Shown in pieces: positions 49,443-58,249 of a stretch of DNA of 60,089 nt. The DNA is from Arthrobacter sp. 18067 (GTDB lineage Bacteria; Actinomycetota; Actinomycetes; Actinomycetales; Micrococcaceae), in NCBI RefSeq assembly GCF_902706295.1, contig NZ_CACSJJ010000029.1, forward strand, positions 1 to 60,089, written 5' to 3'. The notes below the pieces were generated by a model. It worked only from the letters and a program-made list of their open reading frames with translations. It made no database searches and was not told the origin of the DNA. Made by a program: the position numbers and the translations under genes. The first letter of the stretch is position 1. Each line of letters opens with the position of its first letter.

Positions 49443-50192
49443 ATGGACAACTCCTTGAACGGACGCAAAGCACTGGTGACCGGCGGCGCGAGCGGAATCG
49501 GGGCCGCCTGCGCCCGGGCCCTCGCCGCCCGCGGGGCGAAGGTAGTAGTGGCCGACGTCGATGCCTCCGGAGCCGCGGCCCTTGCCGATGAGCTGGGCGG
49601 CACGGCCTGGACGGTTGATCTGTTGGACGTGGACGCCCTGGCCGCACTCAGCCTGGACTGCGACATCCTGGTCAATAACGCCGGAATCCAGAAGGTCGCG
49701 CCGATCGAGGAGTTTGAACCCGCGGAGTTCCGGCGGATCCTGGCCCTGATGCTGGAGGCCCCGTTCCTCCTCATCAGGGCCGCACTCCCGCACATGTACG
49801 CCAACGGATTCGGCCGGATCATCAACATCTCGTCGGTCCACGGGCTACGTGCCTCGGCATACAAGAGCGCGTATGTCTCCGCCAAGCACGGCCTTGAGGG
49901 GCTCAGCAAGGTCACTGCCTTGGAGGGTGGCGAGCGTGGGGTCACCTCCAACTGCATCAACCCCGGGTACGTCCGCACGCCGTTGGTGGAGAAGCAGATC
50001 GCCGATCAGGCACGGCTCCACGGCATCCCCGAAGCCGAAGTCCTGGCCAAGGTGATGCTGACGGAGTCCGCGGTCAAGCGTCTGGTGGAGGTGGAGGAAG
50101 TTGCGTCGTTGGCAGCGTGGATGGCCTCCGACGACGCCGGCATGGTCACCGGCGCGAGCTACACCATGGACGGCGGCTGGTCTGCGCGGTAG
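49443..50192 (+). CDS. SDR oxidoreductase, 3-hydroxybutyrate dehydrogenase-like
   Basis: 249 residues from ATG 49443; the open frame from 49137 lies over the carrier gene. Rossmann motif VTGGASGIGAACARAL, NNAGIQ, catalytic Ser (NISSVHG), Tyr and Lys in SAYVSAKHG, and NCINPGYVRTPLVEKQI. The AIQ/VHG/QIADQA pattern is that of 3-hydroxybutyrate dehydrogenases, which oxidise (R)-3-hydroxybutyrate to acetoacetate with NAD. With the carrier it forms a probable uptake and oxidation pair. It ends at the family A palindrome. Confidence 0.88.
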   Translation: MDNSLNGRKALVTGGASGIGAACARALAARGAKVVVADVDASGAAALADELGGTAWTVDLLDVDALAALSLDCDILVNNAGIQKVAPIEEFEPAEFRRILALMLEAPFLLIRAALPHMYANGFGRIINISSVHGLRASAYKSAYVSAKHGLEGLSKVTALEGGERGVTSNCINPGYVRTPLVEKQIADQARLHGIPEAEVLAKVMLTESAVKRLVEVEEVASLAAWMASDDAGMVTGASYTMDGGWSAR

Positions 50193-50213
50193 CACCGGTC
50201 CGGTCCACCCGCG

Positions 50214-50268
50214 AGGTGACAGTTAATGCCAATGTTCGGCGAGAACATTGGCATTAACTGTCACCTCG
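50214..50268. terminator. 24-bp perfect palindrome between convergent genes (family A, copy 2)
   Basis: Arm 50214-50237 (begins GAGGTGACAGTTAATGCC) is an exact complement of 50245-50268 around a 7-nt loop. Most arm bases equal those at 46955-47009. It is placed between the stops of the SDR and the amino-acid permease. Confidence 0.88.
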
Positions 50269-50278
50269 GCGCGGGAAG

Positions 50279-51715
50279 TCAGGCAGTCTCGTCCACGAGC
50301 TCGGCCCGGCGCAGGCCACCACCGCGCACCCACAGTTTGTAGGCGACGAACAGCAGCACCAGCCAGGTTCCGCCAACGTACAACGCCACCCGGGTGTCCT
50401 CGAAGACGCCGAGGATCACGATCACCATCGCCATGAAGGCCATGGTCAGGATCGAGGCAGCGGGCCACAGCGGTGAACCGAATTCCGACGCCGGCAGTCC
50501 CTTGCGCTTGATCTCCCGCTTCATGGCGACGTGCGAAGCGAGGATCATCACCCAGACCCACACGGTGGCGAACGTGGCGATCGATGCGATCAGCACGAAC
50601 ACATCTTCTGGAATGACCGCGTTCAAGACGACGCCCACCAGCAGGATTCCGCCCATCATCACCACGGTCATCCACGGAACACCATGGCGGGAGATCTTGC
50701 TGAAGCTCTTGGGCGCATGGCCCTGCTGCGCCAGTCCGAACAGGATGCGGCCGGCCCCGAAAATGTCGCTGTTGATCGCCGAGAGAGCGGCAGTGATGAC
50801 CACGGCATTGAGGATATGTGGAGCGGCAGGGATGCCCAGGCCGTCAAAGATCTGCACGAACGGGCTTCCACTGCTGCCGATTTCATTCCAGGGGAAGATG
50901 CTCATCAGCACGCCCAAGGTCAGTACGTAGAACAGCAGGACGCGGACGGGAACAGTGTTAACTGCCTGAGGGATGACCTTCTTGGGGTTGGTGGCTTCAC
51001 CTGCGGTGATACCGATCGTTTCGATCCCGCCAAAGGCAAACATCACGACGGCGAACGCAGCCAGGAGCCCCTCGAAGCCGTTCGGGAAGAAGCCGCCGTG
51101 GTTCACGAGGTTCCCCAGTCCCGGTGCCACGCCACCGCCGTCGCCCGTTTGGAAACCGAACACGACGATCGCCGCACCGCCGACGATCATGGCGATAATC
51201 GCCACCACCTTGATCAGCGAGAACCAGAACTCAAGCTCACCGAACACCTTCACGCTGAGCAGGTTCATGGCGCCCAGGAACAGGATGATCGCGAGCACCC
51301 AGATCCATCTGTCCACCTGTGGGAACCAGAAGCCCATGTAGATACTGAAGGCTGTGACGTCTGCGATGGCCACGATCGCCATCTCGAACACGTAGGTCCA
51401 CCCGGTAACAAAGCCAGCGAACGGTCCCAGATACTTGCTGGCGTACTGGCCGAACGAGCCCGACACGGGGTGTCGGACTGCCATTTCGCCAAGGGCACGC
51501 ATCACCATGAACACGGCCGCGCCGCCGATGATGTAGGCCAGCAGTACGGCCGGTCCGGCCTTTTGGATGGCGGAGGCGGAGCCGTAGAAGAGGCCCGTGC
51601 CGATCGCGGATCCGAGTGCCATGAAGCGGATGTGGCGGACGTTGAGGCCTCGGCTGAGCGCCGTACCCGCGGCTTGGAGCACAGAGCTCTCCGCAGCCAG
51701 CTTGGTCTGTTGCAT
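50279..51715 (-). CDS. Amino acid permease (APC superfamily, AAT type)
   Basis: 478 residues from ATG 51715, with GAGAAGG upstream. Twelve helices; AAT family marks are RGLNVRHIRFMALGSAIGTGLFYGSASAIQKAGPAVLLAYIIGG, MRALGEMAVRHPVSGSFGQYASKYLGPFAGFVTGW, GGIETIGITAGEATNPKKVIPQAVNTVPVRVLLFY. It resembles proline or GABA/aromatic permeases; the exact substrate is unknown. An inverted repeat lies upstream at 51758-51782. Confidence 0.93.
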   Translation of the reverse strand: MQQTKLAAESSVLQAAGTALSRGLNVRHIRFMALGSAIGTGLFYGSASAIQKAGPAVLLAYIIGGAAVFMVMRALGEMAVRHPVSGSFGQYASKYLGPFAGFVTGWTYVFEMAIVAIADVTAFSIYMGFWFPQVDRWIWVLAIILFLGAMNLLSVKVFGELEFWFSLIKVVAIIAMIVGGAAIVVFGFQTGDGGGVAPGLGNLVNHGGFFPNGFEGLLAAFAVVMFAFGGIETIGITAGEATNPKKVIPQAVNTVPVRVLLFYVLTLGVLMSIFPWNEIGSSGSPFVQIFDGLGIPAAPHILNAVVITAALSAINSDIFGAGRILFGLAQQGHAPKSFSKISRHGVPWMTVVMMGGILLVGVVLNAVIPEDVFVLIASIATFATVWVWVMILASHVAMKREIKRKGLPASEFGSPLWPAASILTMAFMAMVIVILGVFEDTRVALYVGGTWLVLLFVAYKLWVRGGGLRRAELVDETA

Positions 51716-51757
51716 AGTAAAACCTTCTCGTCTTTGGGAGGGGATCGCTATCCAGCA

Positions 51758-51782
51758 GATCACTTTTGGGCCGCTTGTGATC
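51758..51782. promoter_or_regulatory. Inverted repeat upstream of the permease
   Basis: GATCAC (51758-51763) and GTGATC (51777-51782) flank a 13-nt spacer, 43 nt before the permease start. This is a possible operator. Nothing else clear is seen in the 256-nt gap to the ALF gene. Confidence 0.35.
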
Positions 51783-51971
51783 GGACTCACGGGGGTTTGG
51801 TGTCTTTGATCGCAGACAGTTCGCGAACGGCCGTTTCAGGGTGGTCAAAGTCATAGTCGCCAGTCGGATATGATGACCGCGGACAGCTCATCAAACCGGC
51901 CAGGCATCCCTCGCTTTCAGCGTCGCCCCCATTGATTCAGGTGCTGCCATCGCATCCATATTGGGGGACTC

Positions 51972-54050
51972 TTGATCTCTGCATTCCGTCGTCCGCGCCG
52001 CCGGTTGGCCGCAGCTCTGGTTGCTGTCGCGGCGGGGGCTTCCTTGCTCTTCGCTGCTCCTGCGCAGGCCTACGACGTTCCCGACTTTGAGGTCCCTGAC
52101 GCGTCTCAGGCTCCTGTGCCGTACATCAACCGCGCTGCTGATGCAGCCGGCGTGCTTGAGCTGTGGCGGACGGCCGGACCGGCAACGCGCGTTGCTGCTG
52201 CGACGGCCTTGGTGGGTGGCCCGGAGACGCTGCAGGCATTTCTCGACGGCGGGCAGGACGCCCCGCTGGCCGCCGACCGCAAGCAGCTGGCCACCGAGCT
52301 GACGGAGCGGGGGAGTGAGCATGTGAGGTTGTCGGCGAAGAATGTCCTGGCCACGAATGATCCCGCAAAGATCGACACCTTCCTTGCCGCAGGATGGGCC
52401 GGGGCGTGGAAGGGTGACCTCCGGACGGTTGCAACCTACTTCCTTCACTACGGCAACATCCACGTTGAACGGGAGGCTTCCAAAAGCCTTGACGAAGGCG
52501 ACGAAGCCGTGGAGCAGTTCGTCCTCGCCGGTTGGCGGGACAAAGCAAAGATGACAGACCGGCAAGCCGCATATGCTCTCATCGCATCCGCGAATCCAGC
52601 TGTTTCTGCTGCTGCCAAGGCATCGCTGGCAACTGACGACTATGACATCGTGGCTGATTTCCTTCGCTATGGTCAGTTTGTCGCCGCCGACCACCACACT
52701 GAGTCGGCCGCCGTGACCGTGCTGCTCCAGCAGGTCAAGGATGACATCAAGGCCAACCCTGTTGGCGCCGCTGCAGTCGCTGAGCGGGCGAAGACCGCCG
52801 TCGAGCAGGCCCGGAACACCGCTGCGGGTGCGCGGGAAGCGGATGCCGCCAGACTGGGTGCCGACTGGGATTTCCTGTCGACGCAGGCTGCTCCGCGCAA
52901 TGTCACAGACAACGCAGCTTTGGCCGCCGAGAAGCCTGCCAGAGAGGCGTTCGCAAAAGCGGCAAAGGAACTGCCCGGCCTCCTGTCGACCCTGACGGCA
53001 TCCGGTGCCGACCTGGACGTGTTGATCAGTGAAGCCCGCCAGGCCACCCTGGACCTCGCGTTGGTTGGAACGCCCCAGGTACGGAAGGCAGCCGAGGCTG
53101 CTTTGGCCGGTGGGGATACTCTCGTCAAATCCTTCATCACCGATGGTCACGCAGAAGCCAGCAAGCTCGATTCAGCTAAACCATCGGCCTTCGTCGCGGA
53201 TCGGCAGCGCGTTTACCAGCTCCTGGACGCAGGCGGCAGCTACGTGAACAAAGCAGCCGACATTGCCCTGGGTTCTGCCAACCATGCTGATGTCCGCTAC
53301 TTCCTTGAGTACGGATTCGCTGTTGCGCGGGAACTGGACGACCGTATTCTGGCCTTCCAAACCATGGATAAGGCTGGTCCGGAACTGCGCGCGGCCGCCA
53401 ACGTTGCCTTGGATGGCAGCCGCGCTGACCTCCAGGCTTTCGCTACCGTCGGACAGTTCGCGGCTGCCAAGCGTGACGAAGCCACAGCCGCCCACGTTGC
53501 CTCAATTGAGGGCATGATCGCCGAACTCGACGGTCTGGCAGACAAGGCAGCAGTCGACGCCGGTAAGGCGGCTGCTGCTGCGAAGGCCGCCGAAGCAGCC
53601 AAGGCGGCGGAGGACGCCCAAGCCGCGCTCCAGGCGCGTGGAGGTAACCCGCCGCTGGACCTGCCCATGGTCGATGCTTCCCAGCTGGCCGGTGCGGCTC
53701 CAACTGTTGTGCCCTGGCCACAAACGGAAGCTCGGCCCCTTGCCGTGACCGGCGAGGCCCCCGATGGCGGGCCCATGGGAGCCGAACGCCCGGACATTAC
53801 TGATATCAACGTCCCGCCGGCTGGCACCTGGCCCAGCGAATCGGCGTCTCCGGACTCCTTGTCGCCAGAGGCGGCGGCTCCTTTGTCCGCCTCCTCCACC
53901 GGGCTGAGTAGTTGGACCATTGGCCTGATCGCGGCGCTGGTCCTGGCTGCTGCCGGTGCCATTACGTTCCTGCTGCGACGCAAGAGTTCGACGCCGGCAC
54001 CGGCCAAGGCTGGAGCTGCGACGCCCTCCGACGCAAAGCCCAACTCCTAG
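51972..54050 (+). CDS. Secreted, membrane-anchored ALF-repeat protein
   Basis: 692 residues from TTG 51972. Sec signal peptide (RRPRRRLAAALVAVAAGASLLFAAPAQA, cleavage about residue 33). About seven ALF-type repeats follow, each with a small-residue helix and a phrase such as DPAKIDTFLAAGW, DEAVEQFVLAGW, DYDIVADFLRYGQ, ADVRYFLEYGF. A coiled Ala/Lys/Glu-rich stretch lies near 520-560, then a Pro-rich linker and a C-terminal helix (about 640-665) with a basic tail. The protein should sit on the cell surface. ALF repeats have no settled function; in some actinobacteria they occur in large secreted or toxin-like proteins. No toxin domain here. Confidence 0.85.
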   Translation: MISAFRRPRRRLAAALVAVAAGASLLFAAPAQAYDVPDFEVPDASQAPVPYINRAADAAGVLELWRTAGPATRVAAATALVGGPETLQAFLDGGQDAPLAADRKQLATELTERGSEHVRLSAKNVLATNDPAKIDTFLAAGWAGAWKGDLRTVATYFLHYGNIHVEREASKSLDEGDEAVEQFVLAGWRDKAKMTDRQAAYALIASANPAVSAAAKASLATDDYDIVADFLRYGQFVAADHHTESAAVTVLLQQVKDDIKANPVGAAAVAERAKTAVEQARNTAAGAREADAARLGADWDFLSTQAAPRNVTDNAALAAEKPAREAFAKAAKELPGLLSTLTASGADLDVLISEARQATLDLALVGTPQVRKAAEAALAGGDTLVKSFITDGHAEASKLDSAKPSAFVADRQRVYQLLDAGGSYVNKAADIALGSANHADVRYFLEYGFAVARELDDRILAFQTMDKAGPELRAAANVALDGSRADLQAFATVGQFAAAKRDEATAAHVASIEGMIAELDGLADKAAVDAGKAAAAAKAAEAAKAAEDAQAALQARGGNPPLDLPMVDASQLAGAAPTVVPWPQTEARPLAVTGEAPDGGPMGAERPDITDINVPPAGTWPSESASPDSLSPEAAAPLSASSTGLSSWTIGLIAALVLAAAGAITFLLRRKSSTPAPAKAGAATPSDAKPNS

Positions 54051-54064
54051 CGAAGCCACAAGCC

Positions 54065-54104
54065 ATGACCGCGGGCTCCACCTCAAGGGGGCGCCCGCGG
54101 TCAT
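54065..54104. terminator. 12-bp hairpin between convergent genes
   Basis: ATGACCGCGGGC (54065-54076) pairs exactly with 54093-54104 around a 16-nt loop, between the ALF gene and the M20 gene. Possible bidirectional terminator. Confidence 0.7.
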
Positions 54105-54118
54105 AGCTGTTTGTGGAC

Positions 54119-55399
54119 CTACTTCGATTCGGTAGTGCCGCACCATTCAGCGATGAACAGTGCCATGGTCTTTGTGACTTTACGCAGCGATTCGATGCTG
54201 ACGCGTTCGTCGTAACCGTGGATTTCCTCAGTTCGAGGACCGTAGACCAAGGTCGGCAGTCCGGAGTAGAGGACAAAGAGCCGCGAATCGATGTACCCGG
54301 GGGTGGTGAATGATTCCAGCGACGATCCAAAGACGGTCTGGTGGTGTTCGCCCAGGACCCGCTCGGCGTCTGTTCCTTCCTCGTACACGGCGCCTTCGGC
54401 GTAAAAGCCTGTCCTTTCGGCTTTGATGTAGGCGTCCTCTGACAGGAATGCCGCCTCGGCGATCTTGAGGTGGTGCTGGATCTGCTCCCATGCTTCGTCT
54501 GCCGTGACGCCCGGGTACAGGGCGGCCCTGAGGTCGAATTCGCACCATGCCGGGACGCTGGAGGGCCAGTCGCCGCCACTGATCTGGCCGATGTTGAAAT
54601 TAATGGGATGGTCCAGGTGCTCGAAGTAGCGGTGGTTACCGCGCTCCTCGTTCCATTCCGCTTCGAGGACCCGGAGCTGCTTGACGACGTCGATCGCGGC
54701 ATCGATGGCGTTGAAGCCTGTGGTCATCTGGCGGACGTGGGTGGGCTTGCCTCCCACCCGGATTTTGGCCCAAATAACCCCGACATTCGCCCGGACCAGC
54801 ATGTCCTCTTCGGGCTCCGGGATAAGAACGGCGTCTGCCGTGTAGCCACGCTGGATCGCCGATAGCGTGCCGTTGCCGGTGCTTTCCTCCTCCACTACGG
54901 ACTGGAAGTAAAGGGGCGCTGCCAACTCCAGGCCGGCGTCGCGGATCGCATCGATGGCGTAGAGCCCGGCCACCAGGCCGGCCTTCATGTCACCGCAGCC
55001 ACGGCCGTAGAGCCACCCGTCCTCCATGTGCGGTTCCCACGGCGAACGTGACCACTGCTCGTGGGGCCCCACAGGGACGACGTCGATGTGGCCGTTCAGG
55101 ATGAGGGATCGCCCTGTTGTTTCCGCAGGCTCATATGTGCCAACGACGTTGGTCATACCCTGATACGGGACATTGATGAAGCCGGCGCCGGGATGCCGGC
55201 TGATGGTTTCGGGGTCCAATTCCCAGCGGTCGATGACAAAGCCCCGGGTGCTCAGGGCGTCCTCCATCAGGTCCTGGGCTGACTCCTCCTGCGTTCGGAG
55301 CGAGGGCTGGCGGATAAGGTCTCCGGTGAAACTGAGTTGCTTGTCGAAATTGTCGTCGACTGCTTTGGTGATCGAATCGATCTGCGGCTGCGAGAGCAT
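54119..55399 (-). CDS. M20-family ArgE/DapE-type deacylase or peptidase
   Basis: 426 residues. Zinc-ligand blocks: LILNGHIDVVPVG (His), YGRGCGDMKAGLVAGLYAI (bridging Asp), VVEEESTGNGTLSA (catalytic Glu and ligand Glu), and IPEPEEDMLVRANVGVIWAKIRVGGKPTHV (lid domain). It hydrolyses an N-acyl or amide bond, with substrate unknown. The MHS carrier gene lies 21 nt upstream in the same direction, so the two likely form a uptake-and-hydrolysis operon under the divergent PucR regulator. Confidence 0.92.
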   Translation of the reverse strand: MLSQPQIDSITKAVDDNFDKQLSFTGDLIRQPSLRTQEESAQDLMEDALSTRGFVIDRWELDPETISRHPGAGFINVPYQGMTNVVGTYEPAETTGRSLILNGHIDVVPVGPHEQWSRSPWEPHMEDGWLYGRGCGDMKAGLVAGLYAIDAIRDAGLELAAPLYFQSVVEEESTGNGTLSAIQRGYTADAVLIPEPEEDMLVRANVGVIWAKIRVGGKPTHVRQMTTGFNAIDAAIDVVKQLRVLEAEWNEERGNHRYFEHLDHPINFNIGQISGGDWPSSVPAWCEFDLRAALYPGVTADEAWEQIQHHLKIAEAAFLSEDAYIKAERTGFYAEGAVYEEGTDAERVLGEHHQTVFGSSLESFTTPGYIDSRLFVLYSGLPTLVYGPRTEEIHGYDERVSIESLRKVTKTMALFIAEWCGTTESK

Positions 55400-55420
55400 G
55401 GTTTTCCTTTGGTAGTGAAG

Positions 55421-56728
55421 TTAGTCGATCGGGGCGAGCCGGCGTGCCAGTAGGCCTCCGGCCGCGGTGATGGCTGCGATGGCGAACAGGACCAGTGACG
55501 GTGCCCATGACTGGCCTCCGGCAGCTTCCAAAGCTGCGAGGGACAGGAACGGCATGAACCCGGATAAAGCACCCGCGATGTTGTATCCGAGGGAAACACC
55601 GGAGTAGCGAAGGCTGGCAGGGAAGAGGTCGGCAAGGGCCGATCCTGTGCCCGCGTAGCCCACTGTCATGAGGACGATTCCGAGCACAACGGCCAGGACG
55701 ACGGCGGCAGGCGCCTTGGTATCGAGGAGCCAGAACACTGGGAACGAGGCAATCGCGGTTGTTGCTCCACCGAGGAAGACCATGTAGGCCGCACCCTTTT
55801 TCACGGCCATCTTTCCTGCGATGACGGTGACCACGATCTGGAGCACAGAAGCGATCAGCGTGGCGTTGACCATGAGCCCACGGTCCAGTTTGAGGGTTCC
55901 GACGCCGTAGCTGATGGCAAAGGTTGTGATCATGTAGAAACCGCCAACGGCCAGGAACGCGCACATCACAGCTATCACCAGACGCCCGCCGGTGCGCTTG
56001 AAGACCTCGAATGTGGGCACCTTGGCGCGGTCCTCGTGGGCTACCAGTTCAGCAAAGACAGGCGATTCTTCCAGCTTCACGCGGAGGTACAGGGCTACCA
56101 ACAGCAGGGGGAACGCTGCCAGGAACGGCAGCCGCCATCCCCATGCGTCGAACTGGTCGGCAGGTAACAGCAGCACCAGGGCAAAAGCACCCGAGGACAG
56201 CAGGGTTCCCACGGGGGAGCCGATCTGAATGAGGGCGGCGTACCAAGCACGGGTCTTCTTCGGCGCGTGCTCGATCGCGATGGTCATGGCGCCGCCCCAT
56301 TCCCCGCCAACAGCCAGTCCTTGGACCAGGCGAAGGACGGCCAGCGCGATCGGTGCGGCCAGGCCCACTTCGCTGAATGTCGGCAATACACCGATAAGGC
56401 CGGTTGCGACGCCGATGGCCACGATAGTGATCAACAGCGCTGGGCGGCGTCCGTAACGGTCGCCGACAAAGCCGAACACTGCGGCGCCGAGGGGGCGCGC
56501 CAGGAATCCGACGCCGAAGGTTGCGAACGCGGCCAGTGTCGCCGCTTGTGGGTCCAGGCTGGTGAAGAAGAGCCGGTTGAAGACCAAAGCGGCCGCCGTG
56601 CCGAACAGGAAGTAGTCGTACCATTCCAACGCGGTGCCGACGAAGGCGGCGAGTGTGACCCGCCGCGCTTCGCGGGGACTCAGATGATGATTCTCGACGT
56701 CCGGGGCCCGTTGGGCATTCTCAGTCAT
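55421..56728 (-). CDS. MHS-family MFS transporter
   Basis: 435 residues from ATG 56728; the longer frame to 57202 runs across the PucR gene and is rejected. MHS marks: VTLAAFVGTALEWYDYFLFGTAAALVFNRLFF, GFLARPLGAAVFGFVGDRYGRRPALL, RLVQGLAVGGEWGGAMTIAIEHAP, and ALADLFPASLRYSGVSLGYN. Probably imports an organic acid or acylated amino acid that the M20 enzyme cleaves. Confidence 0.92.
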   Translation of the reverse strand: MTENAQRAPDVENHHLSPREARRVTLAAFVGTALEWYDYFLFGTAAALVFNRLFFTSLDPQAATLAAFATFGVGFLARPLGAAVFGFVGDRYGRRPALLITIVAIGVATGLIGVLPTFSEVGLAAPIALAVLRLVQGLAVGGEWGGAMTIAIEHAPKKTRAWYAALIQIGSPVGTLLSSGAFALVLLLPADQFDAWGWRLPFLAAFPLLLVALYLRVKLEESPVFAELVAHEDRAKVPTFEVFKRTGGRLVIAVMCAFLAVGGFYMITTFAISYGVGTLKLDRGLMVNATLIASVLQIVVTVIAGKMAVKKGAAYMVFLGGATTAIASFPVFWLLDTKAPAAVVLAVVLGIVLMTVGYAGTGSALADLFPASLRYSGVSLGYNIAGALSGFMPFLSLAALEAAGGQSWAPSLVLFAIAAITAAGGLLARRLAPID

Positions 56729-56890
56729 GTCAGATCCTTCAGTGATGTGTGTGCAGATGCTTATGGGGAGCGGGATGCCGGTCCGCGGTTGCTGCGTCTT
56801 TGGGCTCGCGTGCCGGGCTTTCCTGTCCTTCAAGTAGATACGGGAAACGGGGTTGCGCACTAGGTACGGAGGCTCCCAGTTCTCCGTGCG

Positions 56891-56909
56891 TAAGATGTGC
56901 ATATGCACA
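56891..56909 (+). promoter_or_regulatory. PucR gene promoter and overlapping palindrome
   Basis: TAAGAT at 56891-56896 ends 6 nt before ATG 56903. The perfect 14-bp palindrome TGTGCATATGCACA (56896-56909) covers the start point. Together they suggest a leaderless, self-regulated promoter. Confidence 0.5.
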
Positions 56910-58078
56910 CTGAGGGCACTTCCCAGGAGCCAGTCCTTCCGGAACTTGCCGAGCTGGTTGCCTGGTGCTTGGAACACTTGGACAGATTGGCTGAGGGATA
57001 TCTGATCCAGCTGCGCTCGATCGACGGCTACGCCCACCTGAACATTCCGCGGGATGACCTGCAGGCAACCACTGCCGAGGCCTTGGAACTGATTCTGCGC
57101 AAAGCCGCGGGCATGCCGGTTTCCACCTATCTCCAGGGCGTGTCGGAGGCGATTGGACGCCGTCGGGCAACCCAGGGAGTCCCTTTGGAGTTGCTTCTCC
57201 AAGCGGTTCGCATGGTGTTCCGTCTCTTGTGGACCACCTTGCAGTCACAAGCCACACCGCCCCAGCGTGAAGCCTTGGATCGCTCGGCTGTGCAACTCTG
57301 GGAAGCCATTGAGTTCCATACCGTGCGGGTCCACGCGGGCTACTTGGCTGAAGTGTCCCGGATCCATCGCGAACGGGAAACCGAGATCTCGGTGATCCTC
57401 AGTGGCTTCCTGGAGAAGGACCGGCCGGAGCCTGCCAGGGTGATGCATGTGGCCAGGACGTTGGGTCTTCCGCATGACCGCCCGTACCTGGTGATGGCAG
57501 TGGCGCTGAATCAGCTTGCTGATGTCAGAACCCGGGCTTCCAAGGCGGGTGGGCGTGCGCAGATCCATGCGCGGGCCGACTCGACGCTGGTTCTGCTGCC
57601 GACGTCAGGGGCGTCCTCCGGCTTGCCGTCGTGGACGGAGGGGCTCCGGGTGGCGGCCGCACCACCTGCCGAGACCTTGGCGGACGTTCCACGGGCCTGG
57701 GGAATTGCCCACGACCTCCTGGTTTCCGCCGCGGACGACGCTCCGATGCCCAGGACGTTGCTGGAGGGATGGCCGGACCTCTTTGTCACCGCCCAGCCTG
57801 AGATCGCATCGTCGGTAGCGGCGTGCGTTGTGGACGGGCTGAGCCGCATGGCCGACGAGAGTCGTCGGGATGTGTTGGGAACGGTGCAGACATATCTGCA
57901 CACGGGGTCGCCGTCTGCCACGGCCGATGCCCTCTATTGCCATCGGAACACCGTTTTGAAGAGGCTCGCGCGATTCAAGGAACTGACCGGACTTGATCCC
58001 TCCATCCCTTGGGATGCTGCAACCATACGCATTGCTTTCGCTGTGGAATTCCAAGGAAGGTCCTCGGGCGCTCCCTAG
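56903..58078 (+). CDS. PucR/CdaR-type transcriptional regulator
   Basis: 391 residues from ATG 56903 (GTG 56897 adds two). N-terminal helical sensor (ELAELVAWCLEHLDRLAEGYL...) and a GGDEF-like middle, then the PucR C-terminal helix-turn-helix (about 320-385): VQTYLHTGSPSATADALYCHRNTVLKRLARFKELTGLDPSIPWDAATIRIAF. These regulators control purine, ureide or amino-acid use. It is divergent from the MHS carrier and M20 gene with 174 nt between starts and likely controls them. Confidence 0.9.
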   Translation: MHTEGTSQEPVLPELAELVAWCLEHLDRLAEGYLIQLRSIDGYAHLNIPRDDLQATTAEALELILRKAAGMPVSTYLQGVSEAIGRRRATQGVPLELLLQAVRMVFRLLWTTLQSQATPPQREALDRSAVQLWEAIEFHTVRVHAGYLAEVSRIHRERETEISVILSGFLEKDRPEPARVMHVARTLGLPHDRPYLVMAVALNQLADVRTRASKAGGRAQIHARADSTLVLLPTSGASSGLPSWTEGLRVAAAPPAETLADVPRAWGIAHDLLVSAADDAPMPRTLLEGWPDLFVTAQPEIASSVAACVVDGLSRMADESRRDVLGTVQTYLHTGSPSATADALYCHRNTVLKRLARFKELTGLDPSIPWDAATIRIAFAVEFQGRSSGAP

Positions 58079-58195
58079 CGCGGGTGGCCTCGCGGCTGCC
58101 AGCCACCCGACGTTGGGAAGAGTCTGGTATTTCAGACATCACCCCGGCGTGGTGGGCTGGTGCGTGGCTTGCCAAGGGTGCACGCTGGAGTACGG

Positions 58196-58228
58196 GATAC
58201 CGGACATTTGCTGTTCGACGAGATACCG
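58196..58228 (+). promoter_or_regulatory. Direct repeats upstream of the IclR gene
   Basis: GATACCG occurs at 58196-58202 and 58222-58228, the second 22 nt before the ATG. A small GTCTG/CAGAC inverted repeat lies near 58122-58137. These are possible autoregulatory sites. The rest of the 171-nt gap shows nothing clear. Confidence 0.35.
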
Positions 58229-58249
58229 AACCCCCAGCAGTGAGGAACC

